Shown here piece by piece: positions 52,706 to 62,095 of a stretch of 64,000 nt of DNA; position 1 is the stretch's first letter, and every line of letters begins with the position of its first letter. The notes under the pieces are model-generated. The model was not told the DNA's origin. It searched no databases and was given only the letters and a program-made list of their open reading frames with translations. The stretch lies in NCBI RefSeq assembly GCF_000737765.1, contig NZ_JPRI01000010.1:328535-392534 (forward strand). Direction: 5' to 3'. This stretch comes from Chryseobacterium vrystaatense. GTDB taxonomy: Bacteria > Bacteroidota > Bacteroidia > Flavobacteriales > Weeksellaceae. Made by a program: the position numbers and the translations under genes.

Positions 52706-55700
52706 TTAAATCTGTTGGGACTTTTTCGTCCTGTTGAAAATCCAGAATATAATCGGGAAAATCAGCAGGGTTAATACAGTCGCAGTAATTAAACCTCCAA
52801 TTATTACAATCGCCAAAGGTTTCTGAGACTCTGACCCAATCCCTGTAGACAGGGCTGCCGGCATTAATCCTATTGAAGCCATCAACGCAGTCATAATGAC
52901 AGGGCGTGTTCTGGATTTCACCCCGTTTAATATGGCATTATCTAAAGTCAATCCATCTTTGACATTCTGATGAAACTCTGTAATCAGGATGACTCCATTC
53001 TGGATACATATTCCGAGCAAAGCGATCATTCCCACTCCTGCGGAAATTCCAAAATTCATTCTGGTAAGATGGAGGGCTATAATTCCACCAATCAGTGCAA
53101 AAGGTACATTGGCCAATACCAATAACGAATCTTTCATATTCCCAAACAGAATAAATAACAGGAAGAAAATACCAAGAATACTGATCGGAACCACCTGCGC
53201 CAGTCTGTGTGAAGCTCTCTGCTGATTTTCAAACTGACCTGTCCAGCCGATGGAATAACCATCCGGCAGATCTATATTGGCTACTTTTTTCTGTGCATCA
53301 GCAATGGTACCTCCTAAGTCACGGTCACGGATCGAAAATTTAACCCCAATGTATCTTTTAATATCATCTCTGTAAATAAATGCGGCCCCGTTGTCTTTTA
53401 CAATGGTACTGATCTCTTTCAGCGGGATCTTTGCTCCGTCCTGCGTAGGAACCATTAATGAAGCAATATCATTTTCATCTTTTCTATATTCCTGAGAATA
53501 ACGGAGACGAATCGGAAATTTTCTTTCGCCATCAAACATTTCTGAAGCTGTTTTTCCTCCAAAAGCCATCTCCAAAACAGATTGTGCATCATCCGGCATC
53601 ACTCCGTAAGCCGCCATTTTATCTCTGTCCAGCACAACGCTTACTTCCGGCTGCCCAATATTTTTAATGATACCCGGATCTTTTACTCCGTCTACATCTT
53701 TGATCTGTTTTAATACTTCATCAGCTAATTTATCTAAGGTTTCCAGATTGTCACCGTAAATTTTAATTCCATTTTCTGCTTTAAAACCTGCTACTGCTTC
53801 AGCAACGTTGTCTGAAATGGGTTGAGAATAATTAAAAGTAATTCCCTGATAGGTTCTAAGCTTTTTATCGATCTCTTCAATCAGTTGCTCGTAGCTGATC
53901 TTCCGTTTCCATTCATCTTTAGGTTTGAGGTTGACAGCAAACTGCACAAATCCAAATCCGTTCGGATCTGTTCCGTCGTTACTTCTTCCAGTCTGAGCCA
54001 GAACATCCGTAACTTCAGAAAAGCTCATGATATCTTTCTTTAAAAGATCTGCTGTTTTAAGGGATTCTTTCAATGAGGAACTCATCGGCATTTCTGCTGT
54101 GATCCAAAGTGAGCCTTCATTCAGCTGCGGAAGGAATTCCGTTCCTAAGAATTTCCCGGAGAATAATGTTACTACCATGAAGGAAACCGCAACAATTAAA
54201 CTCATTTTTTTATGTTTAAACGTATAGTTGAATCCTTTCAGGACAATTCTGTCCCAGAAATTCACAAATGGGTTATTCTTTTCTTTTACATTCTTATTTA
54301 AAAGAATATGCGAAAGAACAGGAACTAAAGTCAGCGTAAAAATCAAGGCTCCTATCAAGGCAAATCCTAAAGTAAATGCCAGGGGTGAGAACATCTTTCC
54401 TTCTACTTTCTGGAAAGAGAAGATTGGAATAAGTGAGGTGATGATAATTAATTTTGAAAAGAAAATCGCCTTTCCTAAACCTGTTCCGGTCTGCTTGATC
54501 CAGCCTCCTTTTGACAGTTTATTAAATTTTTCTGTTCCGTATTTAAGGGCTTTATGGTCGAGCATCACAAAGAGGCCTTCCACCATGACGACGGCTCCGT
54601 CAATAATGATCCCGAAATCTACCGCTCCTAATGAAAGCAGATTCGCACTCATTCCTGCCAGCTTTAAACATAAAAATGCAAATAATAGCGACAGTGGTAT
54701 AATAATAGAAACAATGAACGTTGTTCTCCAGTCTGCCATAAAGATCAATACAATCACGGTAACAAGAATAATCCCCTCAATCAGGTTATGCATTACCGTG
54801 TGTGTCGTAAAATCCATCAGGTTGTCACGGTCGTAGAATGTCACCATTTTGACATCTTTCGGAAGGACTTTTTCGTTAAGCTCTTTAATTTTGGCCTTTA
54901 CCCCAACCAGAACTTCTCTGGGGTTCTCCCCTTTCCTCATTACAACGATTCCTTCTACCGTATCTTCATGTTTGTTAAGCCCGGCCTGTCCTACTCTGGG
55001 CATCGAACTCTCATGAACATCTGCTACATATCTCACCAGCACAGGGTTTCCGCTGTCATTCTGGATGGTAATATTTCCGATATCTGCAATAGATTTCACA
55101 AGACCTATTCCTCTTACGACATAAGCCTGTCCGTTTTTTTCAATAACATCACCTCCTACATTCAAATTACTTTTGGTAACGGCATCATACACCTGAAGAG
55201 GGGTAAGGTTGTATTTATCTAAGGCTCTCGGATCAATACTTAATTCGAAAACTTTATCCTGGCCTCCGAAAACATTGATATCTGCTACTCCCGGAACGCC
55301 TCTCAGAGCACGGTCGATTACCCAGTTTTGCAGGGTCAGCAGTTCTCTTGAATCTTTTGTTTTACTTTCCAGGGTATATCTGAAAATTTCCCCGGTAGGC
55401 CCGTAGGGTGGCTGAACTTCCGGATCCACCTCGTCAGGAAGGCTTACGGTTCTTAATTGGTTATTGACCTGATTTCGGGCAAAAGTATCATCCACCCCAT
55501 CGTCGAAAAGAATTTTAACAATAGAGAGACCAAACATCGTGGTACTTCTTACGCTTGTTTTCTTTTGAACCGGGCTCATAGCCAACTCGATGGGTGTAGT
55601 GACGAAACGTTCCACTTCTTCTGCGCTTCGCCCATTCCATTGGGTTATAATAACGATCTGGGTATTGGTAACATCAGGGAAAGCTTCAATGGGCATATTT

Positions 55701-55804
55701 TTGAAACTTATAAAACCCGCAATGGCCAAAATAGCGACCCAGATAAAGGTAAATGCTTTATTTTTTAACGAGAAAGCAATTATATTTTTAATGAATTTAT
55801 TCAT
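52706..55804 (-). CDS. RND efflux permease, heavy-metal (CusA/CzcA) family
   Basis: A 1032-residue 12-helix inner-membrane pump. 'NGRSAEEVERFVTTPIE' and the TM4 proton-relay motif DFGIIIDGAVVMVE (Asp, Asp, Glu) mark the heavy-metal efflux (HME) subfamily. It works with the adaptor and TolC-like protein encoded just upstream to expel metal ions, probably Cu+/Ag+ or Co/Zn/Cd; the ion cannot be assigned. It is the last gene of the operon, 150 bp behind the adaptor gene. Confidence 0.95.
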   Translation of the reverse strand: MNKFIKNIIAFSLKNKAFTFIWVAILAIAGFISFKNMPIEAFPDVTNTQIVIITQWNGRSAEEVERFVTTPIELAMSPVQKKTSVRSTTMFGLSIVKILFDDGVDDTFARNQVNNQLRTVSLPDEVDPEVQPPYGPTGEIFRYTLESKTKDSRELLTLQNWVIDRALRGVPGVADINVFGGQDKVFELSIDPRALDKYNLTPLQVYDAVTKSNLNVGGDVIEKNGQAYVVRGIGLVKSIADIGNITIQNDSGNPVLVRYVADVHESSMPRVGQAGLNKHEDTVEGIVVMRKGENPREVLVGVKAKIKELNEKVLPKDVKMVTFYDRDNLMDFTTHTVMHNLIEGIILVTVIVLIFMADWRTTFIVSIIIPLSLLFAFLCLKLAGMSANLLSLGAVDFGIIIDGAVVMVEGLFVMLDHKALKYGTEKFNKLSKGGWIKQTGTGLGKAIFFSKLIIITSLIPIFSFQKVEGKMFSPLAFTLGFALIGALIFTLTLVPVLSHILLNKNVKEKNNPFVNFWDRIVLKGFNYTFKHKKMSLIVAVSFMVVTLFSGKFLGTEFLPQLNEGSLWITAEMPMSSSLKESLKTADLLKKDIMSFSEVTDVLAQTGRSNDGTDPNGFGFVQFAVNLKPKDEWKRKISYEQLIEEIDKKLRTYQGITFNYSQPISDNVAEAVAGFKAENGIKIYGDNLETLDKLADEVLKQIKDVDGVKDPGIIKNIGQPEVSVVLDRDKMAAYGVMPDDAQSVLEMAFGGKTASEMFDGERKFPIRLRYSQEYRKDENDIASLMVPTQDGAKIPLKEISTIVKDNGAAFIYRDDIKRYIGVKFSIRDRDLGGTIADAQKKVANIDLPDGYSIGWTGQFENQQRASHRLAQVVPISILGIFFLLFILFGNMKDSLLVLANVPFALIGGIIALHLTRMNFGISAGVGMIALLGICIQNGVILITEFHQNVKDGLTLDNAILNGVKSRTRPVIMTALMASIGLMPAALSTGIGSESQKPLAIVIIGGLITATVLTLLIFPIIFWIFNRTKKSQQI

Positions 55805-55954
55805 GATCGATTAAATTGATGACCTAAAAAAGCCGTTGAAAGAAATATTGGATATAATAAAAACTTCAATGCAAGTGCATATAATACCTATTTAAGCGCA
55901 ACGACGCTCCATCCGGCAGAATCCAATACATTGTTGACTCGGTATGAAGATTGG

Positions 55955-57040
55955 TTAACTGTTCAGAGAGCGGTAGATCAACAACTGATTGTTTGTGATC
56001 ACTTCTTCTCCTTCTGAAAGACCTCCGGCTAAGTAGGTGATGTCTCCTACCTGTTTTAATATTTTTATTTCTTTAACCTTGATATCGGTCCTCGATTTGA
56101 AAACCACTACAAAACTTCTGTTATCATCGAAGATCACCGCTTTGGAAGGTACCGTCAGAGCCGCGCTGTTTTCAGAACTTGAAACTTTGATGGTTGCTTT
56201 GCTTTCCGGAATCAACAGCCCGTTGGCGTTATCCAGCACCACTCTTGCCTGCATCGAATTGGTTTCCGGATCAATGATTTTAAATATTTTATCAATTCTT
56301 CCATCAAAAATTTTATCGGGATAAGAGAGTGTAGAAACCTGTGCTTTCATTCCCAGGCTTATTTTTTCAATATCAGCTTCATTGACGTTCATGATTGCCC
56401 ATACATTGGTGGTGTTGGCTACATCAAAAATATTCTCACTTCTGTCACTTCTCAGCTGCATGTCTTTGTTGATGTTTTTCTGGACAATATATCCGCTGAT
56501 AGGTGCCACAACACTGTAGATATTTCCTTTTTTCACATTGTAAACTGTACTTACAGCAGTCGCTCTCTGCATCTGGTCCTGTGCTTTCTGCAATACACTT
56601 TTGGCCTCAAGAACTTCTCTTTCCGTATTCAATTTACCTTCGTACATTTCTTTGGCTACACGCAGGTTATTTTGAGCAACAACCATATCGGTCTTTGCAT
56701 CACTTACATCTTTTTGTACTTCGGCCAGCTCGGTACTTCTGATGGTAGCCAAAACCTGTCCTTTTTTCACATAATCACCAAGCTCAGCATTTACGCTTAA
56801 CACATTTCCACCGACCAAAGGATATACATCAATATAGCTGTTTTTATCAGCAGATATTTTACCGTAAAAGCTATACTGGTCTTCTATATTTTTTTTCTCA
56901 ACTTTGGCTAAAGAGATCGAGCTCAGCATCGTATTGCTCAGTTCAAAACCTTTTTTTGCCTGAGGTGCTTTTTCTTCTTCTTTTTTTGTACATGACAACA
57001 AAGACAGGGCTATCAGTACAGGGATTACATATTTTTTCAT
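55955..57040 (-). CDS. RND efflux periplasmic adaptor (membrane fusion protein)
   Basis: A 361-residue lipoprotein-type adaptor: lipobox 'LLSC' with Cys17, a barrel-sandwich lipoyl domain ('VYPLVGGNVLSVNAELGDYVKKGQVLATI'), the alpha-hairpin (residues ~100-165), 'VVAPISGYIVQKNI', then beta-barrel and MPD domains. It links pump and outer-membrane channel. The gene is 3 bp from the TolC gene. Confidence 0.93.
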   Translation of the reverse strand: MKKYVIPVLIALSLLSCTKKEEEKAPQAKKGFELSNTMLSSISLAKVEKKNIEDQYSFYGKISADKNSYIDVYPLVGGNVLSVNAELGDYVKKGQVLATIRSTELAEVQKDVSDAKTDMVVAQNNLRVAKEMYEGKLNTEREVLEAKSVLQKAQDQMQRATAVSTVYNVKKGNIYSVVAPISGYIVQKNINKDMQLRSDRSENIFDVANTTNVWAIMNVNEADIEKISLGMKAQVSTLSYPDKIFDGRIDKIFKIIDPETNSMQARVVLDNANGLLIPESKATIKVSSSENSAALTVPSKAVIFDDNRSFVVVFKSRTDIKVKEIKILKQVGDITYLAGGLSEGEEVITNNQLLIYRSLNS

Positions 57041-57043
57041 TGC

Positions 57044-58285
57044 TTAATAGAAGATTTTCGTTTGTATTAGTTGATTAAGTTGTTCTGCTGACTGCATGAT
57101 CTCATTCTTCATATCGTAAATCTGGAGAGCCGTTTGTCTGTAGCTGTCCATGAAATCTGTAAACTCTATAAGGTTAACGTTTCCTTTTCTGAAATTTTTC
57201 AGCATTCCGTCGTATACAAGCTCCATATTACTAAGGTCTGTGGTTTTGATCTCGGCAAGCTGATCATATTGGCTTTTCCAGGTTTTATATGCTGACTGCA
57301 CTTTAGTTTCAAGGTTTAGTTTCTGGTAATCTGCATTTTTCTGATTTTGTTGGATGGCATAATTTGCTTTTTCAACATTTCCCTGATTGGATTTCCATAA
57401 CGGCAGTGGAATTCCAACCATAAGATTGACCTCATTTTTGAAGGTCCCTCCGTTCTGATCCCATCCGGCTCCTACATTAAGGTCAGGAATATTCAGTGAT
57501 TTCTGCCACTGAGCATATAATTTACTATTGTCAATTAATTTTAAGAAATACTGATAATCAGAATTATTTTCCAGCGCCTTTTTCTTTAATTCATCTTCGT
57601 CTCCGAAAGGTTGTGCTGCAAGAATTTCTTTGGCATCAGCATCAGAAAGCTGTGGTTCTATATCGTCTGAAATTCCCGTAAGTACTTTTAAATTCTGCTC
57701 AAATTCAAGAATATTTTTATTGATACCCAGCTTATCATTATTGAGCTGGATCACGAGACTCTGAAGTCTTACTTCGTCTTTAAGGGAAACATTTCCTTTT
57801 GCAGATTGAGCACGGTAAGCACTTAAGAGATCATTCATGTATCCCAATTGCTTATTGGTATTGTCGAGTTTCAGTTTTTCGTAATACAGATTGAAGTAAC
57901 CGGTATGAAGCTGGGTTCTCAAATCCACCAGAAGCTGTGAAAACTGGAGCTGGGCCAGTTCTTTATTTGATTTTGCAAAAGCAATTTCATTTTTCTTCTT
58001 TCCACCCATATAGATGAGCTGGGTAATCTCTGCTCCTTTAGCATGCCCTATATCAAAAGCTTTTTTACCTTCAGGATTGTAGGCATTAATCTGTCCGCTT
58101 AACTGCGGAAGCTCCCAAATCTTAGCCTGCAGAATATCCGCATCGGCCATATTAATGTTGTATTGTTCTGCGAGAAGCTGAAGATTGTTTTTCTGAAAAG
58201 CCTCTTCACAATCCAATAGTGACATCTGCTGCTGCCCTGCCATGAATGAGGAAATGGCAATAAACAGTCCTGCAATTTTGTTCAT
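57044..58285 (-). CDS. TolC family outer-membrane efflux protein (CusC/CzcC-like)
   Basis: A 413-residue protein with a signal peptide (MNKIAGLFIAISSFMAGQ). Two long helical outer-membrane-factor repeats ('AEQYNINMADADILQAKIWELPQLSG', 'MVGIPLPLWKSNQGNVEKANYAIQQ') are typical of the metal-efflux outer-membrane factors. It is the first gene of the RND operon, 247 bp downstream of the sensor kinase gene. Confidence 0.92.
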   Translation of the reverse strand: MNKIAGLFIAISSFMAGQQQMSLLDCEEAFQKNNLQLLAEQYNINMADADILQAKIWELPQLSGQINAYNPEGKKAFDIGHAKGAEITQLIYMGGKKKNEIAFAKSNKELAQLQFSQLLVDLRTQLHTGYFNLYYEKLKLDNTNKQLGYMNDLLSAYRAQSAKGNVSLKDEVRLQSLVIQLNNDKLGINKNILEFEQNLKVLTGISDDIEPQLSDADAKEILAAQPFGDEDELKKKALENNSDYQYFLKLIDNSKLYAQWQKSLNIPDLNVGAGWDQNGGTFKNEVNLMVGIPLPLWKSNQGNVEKANYAIQQNQKNADYQKLNLETKVQSAYKTWKSQYDQLAEIKTTDLSNMELVYDGMLKNFRKGNVNLIEFTDFMDSYRQTALQIYDMKNEIMQSAEQLNQLIQTKIFY

Positions 58286-58532
58286 TCTATCTTTTTTTAT
58301 GATACAAAATTGCCCCTATACGATTAAAATGACCTTAAAGCAGCCTTAAAAAAAAATTAAATTTGGTTTAGAATGGCGATAAATACTACATTTATCACTA
58401 CCCATTTAAGATTACCAGCTAAAAAACACAGTAAAGGACAGACATAATTTTTACGTGAAAAATAATTTAAGACAGACTAAGATGTTTCACGTCTTATGGT
58501 ACTACAGAGTAAAGTGCTAAAACAGGATAAGA

Positions 58533-59903
58533 TTAAAGCTGTTTATTAAATGTGACCGCAAATTTATTGGCGTTTTCAGCCGGAGAAGAATATTTGATTT
58601 GCGCGCCATGGTATTCAAGGATTCTTTTGACAATTCGAAGTCCAAGACCGGAACCTGAGATATTCTGAGAATTATTACCTCTCATAAACGCTTCGAATAA
58701 TTTTGGCTGCTCTTCTTCCGGAATGGTATTTCCACGAGAAGTAATATCAACCATAAGCTCATCATTGCTTTCTGTGATCAAAACATCGACCTCGGCATCA
58801 TCTGAATATACCGCTGCATTTTTAAAAAGATTTATAAAGACAATAGTCAACAGAGAATGTATACCGTTAATTGTAAGAAGGCCATTTTCCGAAGTATCTT
58901 CAGAAATAAGGAAATCCAGTTTCAGGGCAGGATAACTTTTCTCCACCGCTTCAAAAGCTTCAAAAATAACTTCGTCAATCCTCACTTCTTCATATATACT
59001 CTGGATATTTTCTTTGTCAAATTTTGTAAGAAGCAAAAGTGAATTTGTAAGATCCGATAACTGATAAACATCTTTCTGAATCTGCTTTAAAGAAGAAAGT
59101 GTTTCAGGAGAGTGTTTTTCGAATTTGATCAGGTTTTCCAGCTGAAATGCCATTCTTGTGATGGGGGTTCTGATTTCGTGCGAGGCACTTGCTGTAAAAT
59201 CTTTCTGCGACTGAAAAACATCATCCAGCCTTGCAATCATCGTGTTAAAGGATTTTGCCAGAACATTGATCTCATCGTTCGAATCCTGAACAGGAATCTG
59301 TTTGGTGAGTTTGTGGGCTGTAACCTCTGAAATTTCCGTATTCAGATCTTCTAAAGGACGCAGGAACTGCCCCATAAAATAGTAGCTGAAAAATCCGATC
59401 AAAAGCGTACTCATCACATAGGCCGTGATCAAAAGATACTTCAGGAATTCTAGTTTTGATTTTCCATTGGTATCAAATGCACTGGTGAGAATATAGTAAT
59501 TTTCTCCATTGATCTTCCGAAGCGCGGCATAGATCTCGGGAACTGTTTTTTCGGTGTAAATGATTTTCTTTTCATCCAGCTCCTTGAGAAGTGCACTATC
59601 CCAGGTCACATTACGATCTTTAATCGTACTGTATATCAACTCCTTATCTGTGTTAAAGATCAAAATTGTTTCATTGAGAAGGATATTGTCTGAGTTTTCG
59701 TTAAAAAAAATCGGAGCTTCTTCCTCAAAATCTTTAGACTTTGAAATGAAGTTTGAAGTAAATTCCAGACGCTGCCGGAATCTTTCTTTAAATTCATCTC
59801 TTCTGAAATCATTAAAAGACAGGTAGATCACCGCCATTACCATTGCAAAAAGCAGGGAAAAAGCGATACTGATCGTTAATGCTATCTTTCTTTTTAAAGA
59901 CAT
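58533..59903 (-). CDS. Sensor histidine kinase (two-component, HAMP)
   Basis: A 456-residue membrane kinase. Two membrane helices (about 8-30 and 153-176) flank a ~120-residue periplasmic sensor. A HAMP domain follows, then HisKA with phospho-acceptor His242 in 'ASASHEIRTPITR' and HATPase ('NLFKNAAVYSD', 'GSGLGLRIVK'). It lies directly behind its response regulator and upstream of the metal-efflux operon, so it most likely senses periplasmic metal as CusS does. That is inference. Confidence 0.93.
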   Translation of the reverse strand: MSLKRKIALTISIAFSLLFAMVMAVIYLSFNDFRRDEFKERFRQRLEFTSNFISKSKDFEEEAPIFFNENSDNILLNETILIFNTDKELIYSTIKDRNVTWDSALLKELDEKKIIYTEKTVPEIYAALRKINGENYYILTSAFDTNGKSKLEFLKYLLITAYVMSTLLIGFFSYYFMGQFLRPLEDLNTEISEVTAHKLTKQIPVQDSNDEINVLAKSFNTMIARLDDVFQSQKDFTASASHEIRTPITRMAFQLENLIKFEKHSPETLSSLKQIQKDVYQLSDLTNSLLLLTKFDKENIQSIYEEVRIDEVIFEAFEAVEKSYPALKLDFLISEDTSENGLLTINGIHSLLTIVFINLFKNAAVYSDDAEVDVLITESNDELMVDITSRGNTIPEEEQPKLFEAFMRGNNSQNISGSGLGLRIVKRILEYHGAQIKYSSPAENANKFAVTFNKQL

Positions 59904-60587
59904 TTACAATGTACTTAGGTAATATCCGAAACCGGAACGGGTATGAATAAGTTTAAGTTTAAAATCTTTATCGATTTTCTTTCTCAAAAAATTGATGTAG
60001 ACTTCTACGGTATTGGTATTCGTATTGAAGTTATGTTCCCATACGTGTTCTGTAATCTGCTGTTTGGAAACCGTTCTTCCCTGTGCTTCGGCAAGATAAA
60101 CCAGCAGTTGAAATTCTTTCAGGGTGAGGGCTATTTCATTGCCTGCTCTATAGACTTTCTGCTCTGTTTTATTGATGATCAGGTCATCTACTCTGATGAT
60201 ATCCTGATCAGCAGCATCGGAAGGAGATTTTCGCCTCAACAGTGAATTGACTCTTAACAGCAGTTCCTCGAACTGAAAAGGTTTTACCAGATAATCATCA
60301 GCAAGCCTGGTAAAGGCATCTTTTTTATCAGAGATATCTCCATAAGCCGAAATGATAATGATCGGCGTATTTTTATCGAAAGAACGAATGGTCTGGCAGA
60401 CATCAAGTCCATTTATTTTAGGAACGTTAATATCCAGCAGATAGAGGTCATAGGTATTGTTTTTGATCTGGCGGAGAAAGGTTTCTCCGTCATAGATCTT
60501 ATCACAGGTAAAGCTGTTTGATTCCAAAAACCTACAGAGTTCTGCCGATAGGATAAGGTCATCTTCCAATAAAAGAATGTTCATCAA
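59904..60587 (-). CDS. Response regulator, OmpR/PhoB family
   Basis: A 227-residue regulator. The receiver domain has acidic pair Glu8-Asp9-Asp10, phospho-acceptor Asp52 (YLLDINVPKING) and Lys in 'DDYLVKPF'. The C-terminal winged helix contains 'ALTLKEFQLLVYLAEAQGRTVSKQQI' and 'NTVEVYINFLRKKI'. It is the first gene of the TCS pair, with the kinase following without a gap. The likely target is the RND operon downstream. Confidence 0.95.
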   Translation of the reverse strand: MMNILLLEDDLILSAELCRFLESNSFTCDKIYDGETFLRQIKNNTYDLYLLDINVPKINGLDVCQTIRSFDKNTPIIIISAYGDISDKKDAFTRLADDYLVKPFQFEELLLRVNSLLRRKSPSDAADQDIIRVDDLIINKTEQKVYRAGNEIALTLKEFQLLVYLAEAQGRTVSKQQITEHVWEHNFNTNTNTVEVYINFLRKKIDKDFKLKLIHTRSGFGYYLSTL

Positions 60588-60784
60588 AAATATATTTGAT
60601 ACGAATTTAACGAAAATTTTATGATTTCTGCTTAAGTACTGAAGCGATAAAATATTTAAGAGGAATTTCTTACTTAAATTTTCAATCGCTTATTTACTCT
60701 TTTCAGTCAATAATAAAACAGCAAAATTGATTTTATAAAAACCCTGGGAAGGGATTTAAAATGAACTTGTCATTCATATATGGG

Positions 60785-60815
60785 TAAAAAAAAATCCCGA
60801 AAAAAATTCGGGAAA
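60785..60815 (-). terminator. Terminator of the hpf-tRNA transcript
   Basis: TCCCGAA / TTCGGGA hairpin just downstream of tRNA-Thr(GGU), followed on the minus strand by a T9 run. Confidence 0.8.
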
Positions 60816-60822
60816 TTTCGAG

Positions 60823-60894
60823 AGCCAACTACGGGACTTGAACCCGTGACCTCTTCCTTACCAAGGAAGCACTCTACCGCTGAGCTAAGTCGGC
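60823..60894 (-). tRNA. tRNA-Thr (GGU)
   Basis: Acceptor GCCGACT / AGTTGGC, anticodon stem CTTCC/GGAAG with loop TTGGTAA giving GGU, T-loop GGTTCAAGTCC. It is the last gene of the array. Confidence 0.96.
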
Positions 60895-60936
60895 ACTAAA
60901 TAAAAAAATCACACTAAATAAGCATGATTTTCTTTG

Positions 60937-61009
60937 AGCGGAAGACGAGGGTCGAACTCGCGACATTCAGCTTGGAAGGCTGACGCTCTACCAACTGAGC
61001 TACTTCCGC
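60937..61009 (-). tRNA. tRNA-Gly (UCC), copy 2
   Basis: Acceptor GCGGAAG / CTTCCGC, anticodon loop CTTCCAA giving UCC. It belongs to the downstream copy of a tandemly duplicated Thr-Tyr-Gly block. Confidence 0.96.
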
Positions 61010-61095
61010 AATTTTGTTTCCAAAACTATTGGTAAACGCTTTGCAAATCTAGGAAAATCCTTTTAAATCTGCAAGACTTTTTTTAATATAAATTG

Positions 61096-61176
61096 TGGGA
61101 AGAGCAGGATTCGAACCTGCGAAGCCGAAGCAACTGAGTTACAGTCAGTCCCATTTAGCCACTCTGGAATCTTCCC
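61096..61176 (-). tRNA. tRNA-Tyr (GUA), copy 2
   Basis: An 81-nt class II tRNA with a long variable arm; acceptor GGGAAGA, anticodon loop CTGTAAC giving GUA. Confidence 0.96.
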
Positions 61177-61196
61177 AAAAGTTTATATTAAAATTG

Positions 61197-61270
61197 AGCC
61201 TCCAGAGGGACTCGAACCCACGACCTGCTGATTACAAATCAGCTGCTCTAGCCAACTGAGCTATGGAGGC
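61197..61270 (-). tRNA. tRNA-Thr (UGU), copy 2
   Basis: Acceptor GCCTCCA / TGGAGGC, anticodon stem GCTGA/TCAGC with loop TTTGTAA giving UGU. Confidence 0.96.
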
Positions 61271-61362
61271 AATTTTAATGTTGTGACTGAAAGCTTTTGA
61301 GAAAATTCTACTCTAAGCTTTTCAGTAGTTAAAAAAATCATTCTTTTCAGTCTGACTCTTTG

Positions 61363-61435
61363 AGCGAAAGACGAGGGTCGAACTCGCGACATTCAGCTTG
61401 GAAGGCTGACGCTCTACCAACTGAGCTACTTTCGC
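61363..61435 (-). tRNA. tRNA-Gly (UCC), copy 1
   Basis: Same as the downstream copy except for one compensated acceptor pair (GCGAAAG / CTTTCGC instead of GCGGAAG / CTTCCGC). Confidence 0.96.
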
Positions 61436-61523
61436 AATTTTGTTTCCAAAACTATTGGTTTAACGGTTTGCAAATCTAAGAAAACTTCTTGAAACCTGCA
61501 AGACTTTTTTTTAATATAAATTG

Positions 61524-61604
61524 TGGGAAGAGCAGGATTCGAACCTGCGAAGCCGAAGCAACTGAGTTACAGTCAGTCCCATTTAGCCACTCTGGAATCT
61601 TCCC
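61524..61604 (-). tRNA. tRNA-Tyr (GUA), copy 1
   Basis: By eye identical to the downstream tRNA-Tyr copy; anticodon GUA, long variable arm. Confidence 0.96.
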
Positions 61605-61622
61605 AAAAGTTTATATTAAATG

Positions 61623-61696
61623 AGCCTCCAGAGGGACTCGAACCCACGACCTGCTGATTACAAATCAGCTGCTCTAGCCAACTGAGCTATGGAGGC
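61623..61696 (-). tRNA. tRNA-Thr (UGU), copy 1
   Basis: By eye identical to the downstream tRNA-Thr(UGU). It is the first tRNA of the array, about 109 bp behind hpf, and probably co-transcribed with it. Confidence 0.96.
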
Positions 61697-61804
61697 ATAA
61701 TTAAAAAGAATTCAAAAGAACGCTGTTCCCTTTTTGCGAGTGCAAATATAGAACGGTTTTTTTGAATTCTCAAACTTTTTTATGACTTTTTTTATCTTTT
61801 TTTT

Positions 61805-62095
61805 CTACGCCATCTCTTTTTTCTTGATTAGTAGCTTTTTAGCAGTATCAACACAAAGGTCCAAACTTTCTTCAAAAGTTTCAGATGTCTTTTTTACCAC
61901 GATATCGTCACCCGGAACGGCCAGGATAAGTTCGGTAGTTTTATTGTTTCTATCCGAAGCGTTTTCAACTTTTAGGAACACCTTGCACTCATGAATTTTA
62001 TCATAGAAGGTTTCCAACTTGCTTACTTTTTTGTCAATGTGTGATTCTAATGGTTCGTGTGGAGTTAAACCAATTGATTGAACTGTGATCTTCAT
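61805..62095 (-). CDS. hpf: Ribosome hibernation promoting factor (short HPF/RaiA)
   Basis: A 96-residue single-domain HPF. 'MKITVQSIGLTPHEPLESHIDKKVSKLETFYDKI' and the beta-strand 'ELILAVPGDDIVVKKTSETFEESLDLCVDTAKKLL' match the family. It binds the 30S decoding site in stationary phase. There is a 4-bp overlap with xerC. Its position ahead of the tRNA array is conserved in Flavobacteriia as I recall. Confidence 0.93.
   Translation of the reverse strand: MKITVQSIGLTPHEPLESHIDKKVSKLETFYDKIHECKVFLKVENASDRNNKTTELILAVPGDDIVVKKTSETFEESLDLCVDTAKKLLIKKKEMA

Larger units (their letters stand above)
60937..61696 (-). repeat. Tandem duplication of Thr(UGU)-Tyr(GUA)-Gly(UCC)
   Basis: Two copies (61363-61696 and 60937-61270) lie about 426 bp apart. 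The tRNAs are nearly identical, and the Tyr-Gly spacer is recognisably the same sequence with scattered substitutions. Confidence 0.9.
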
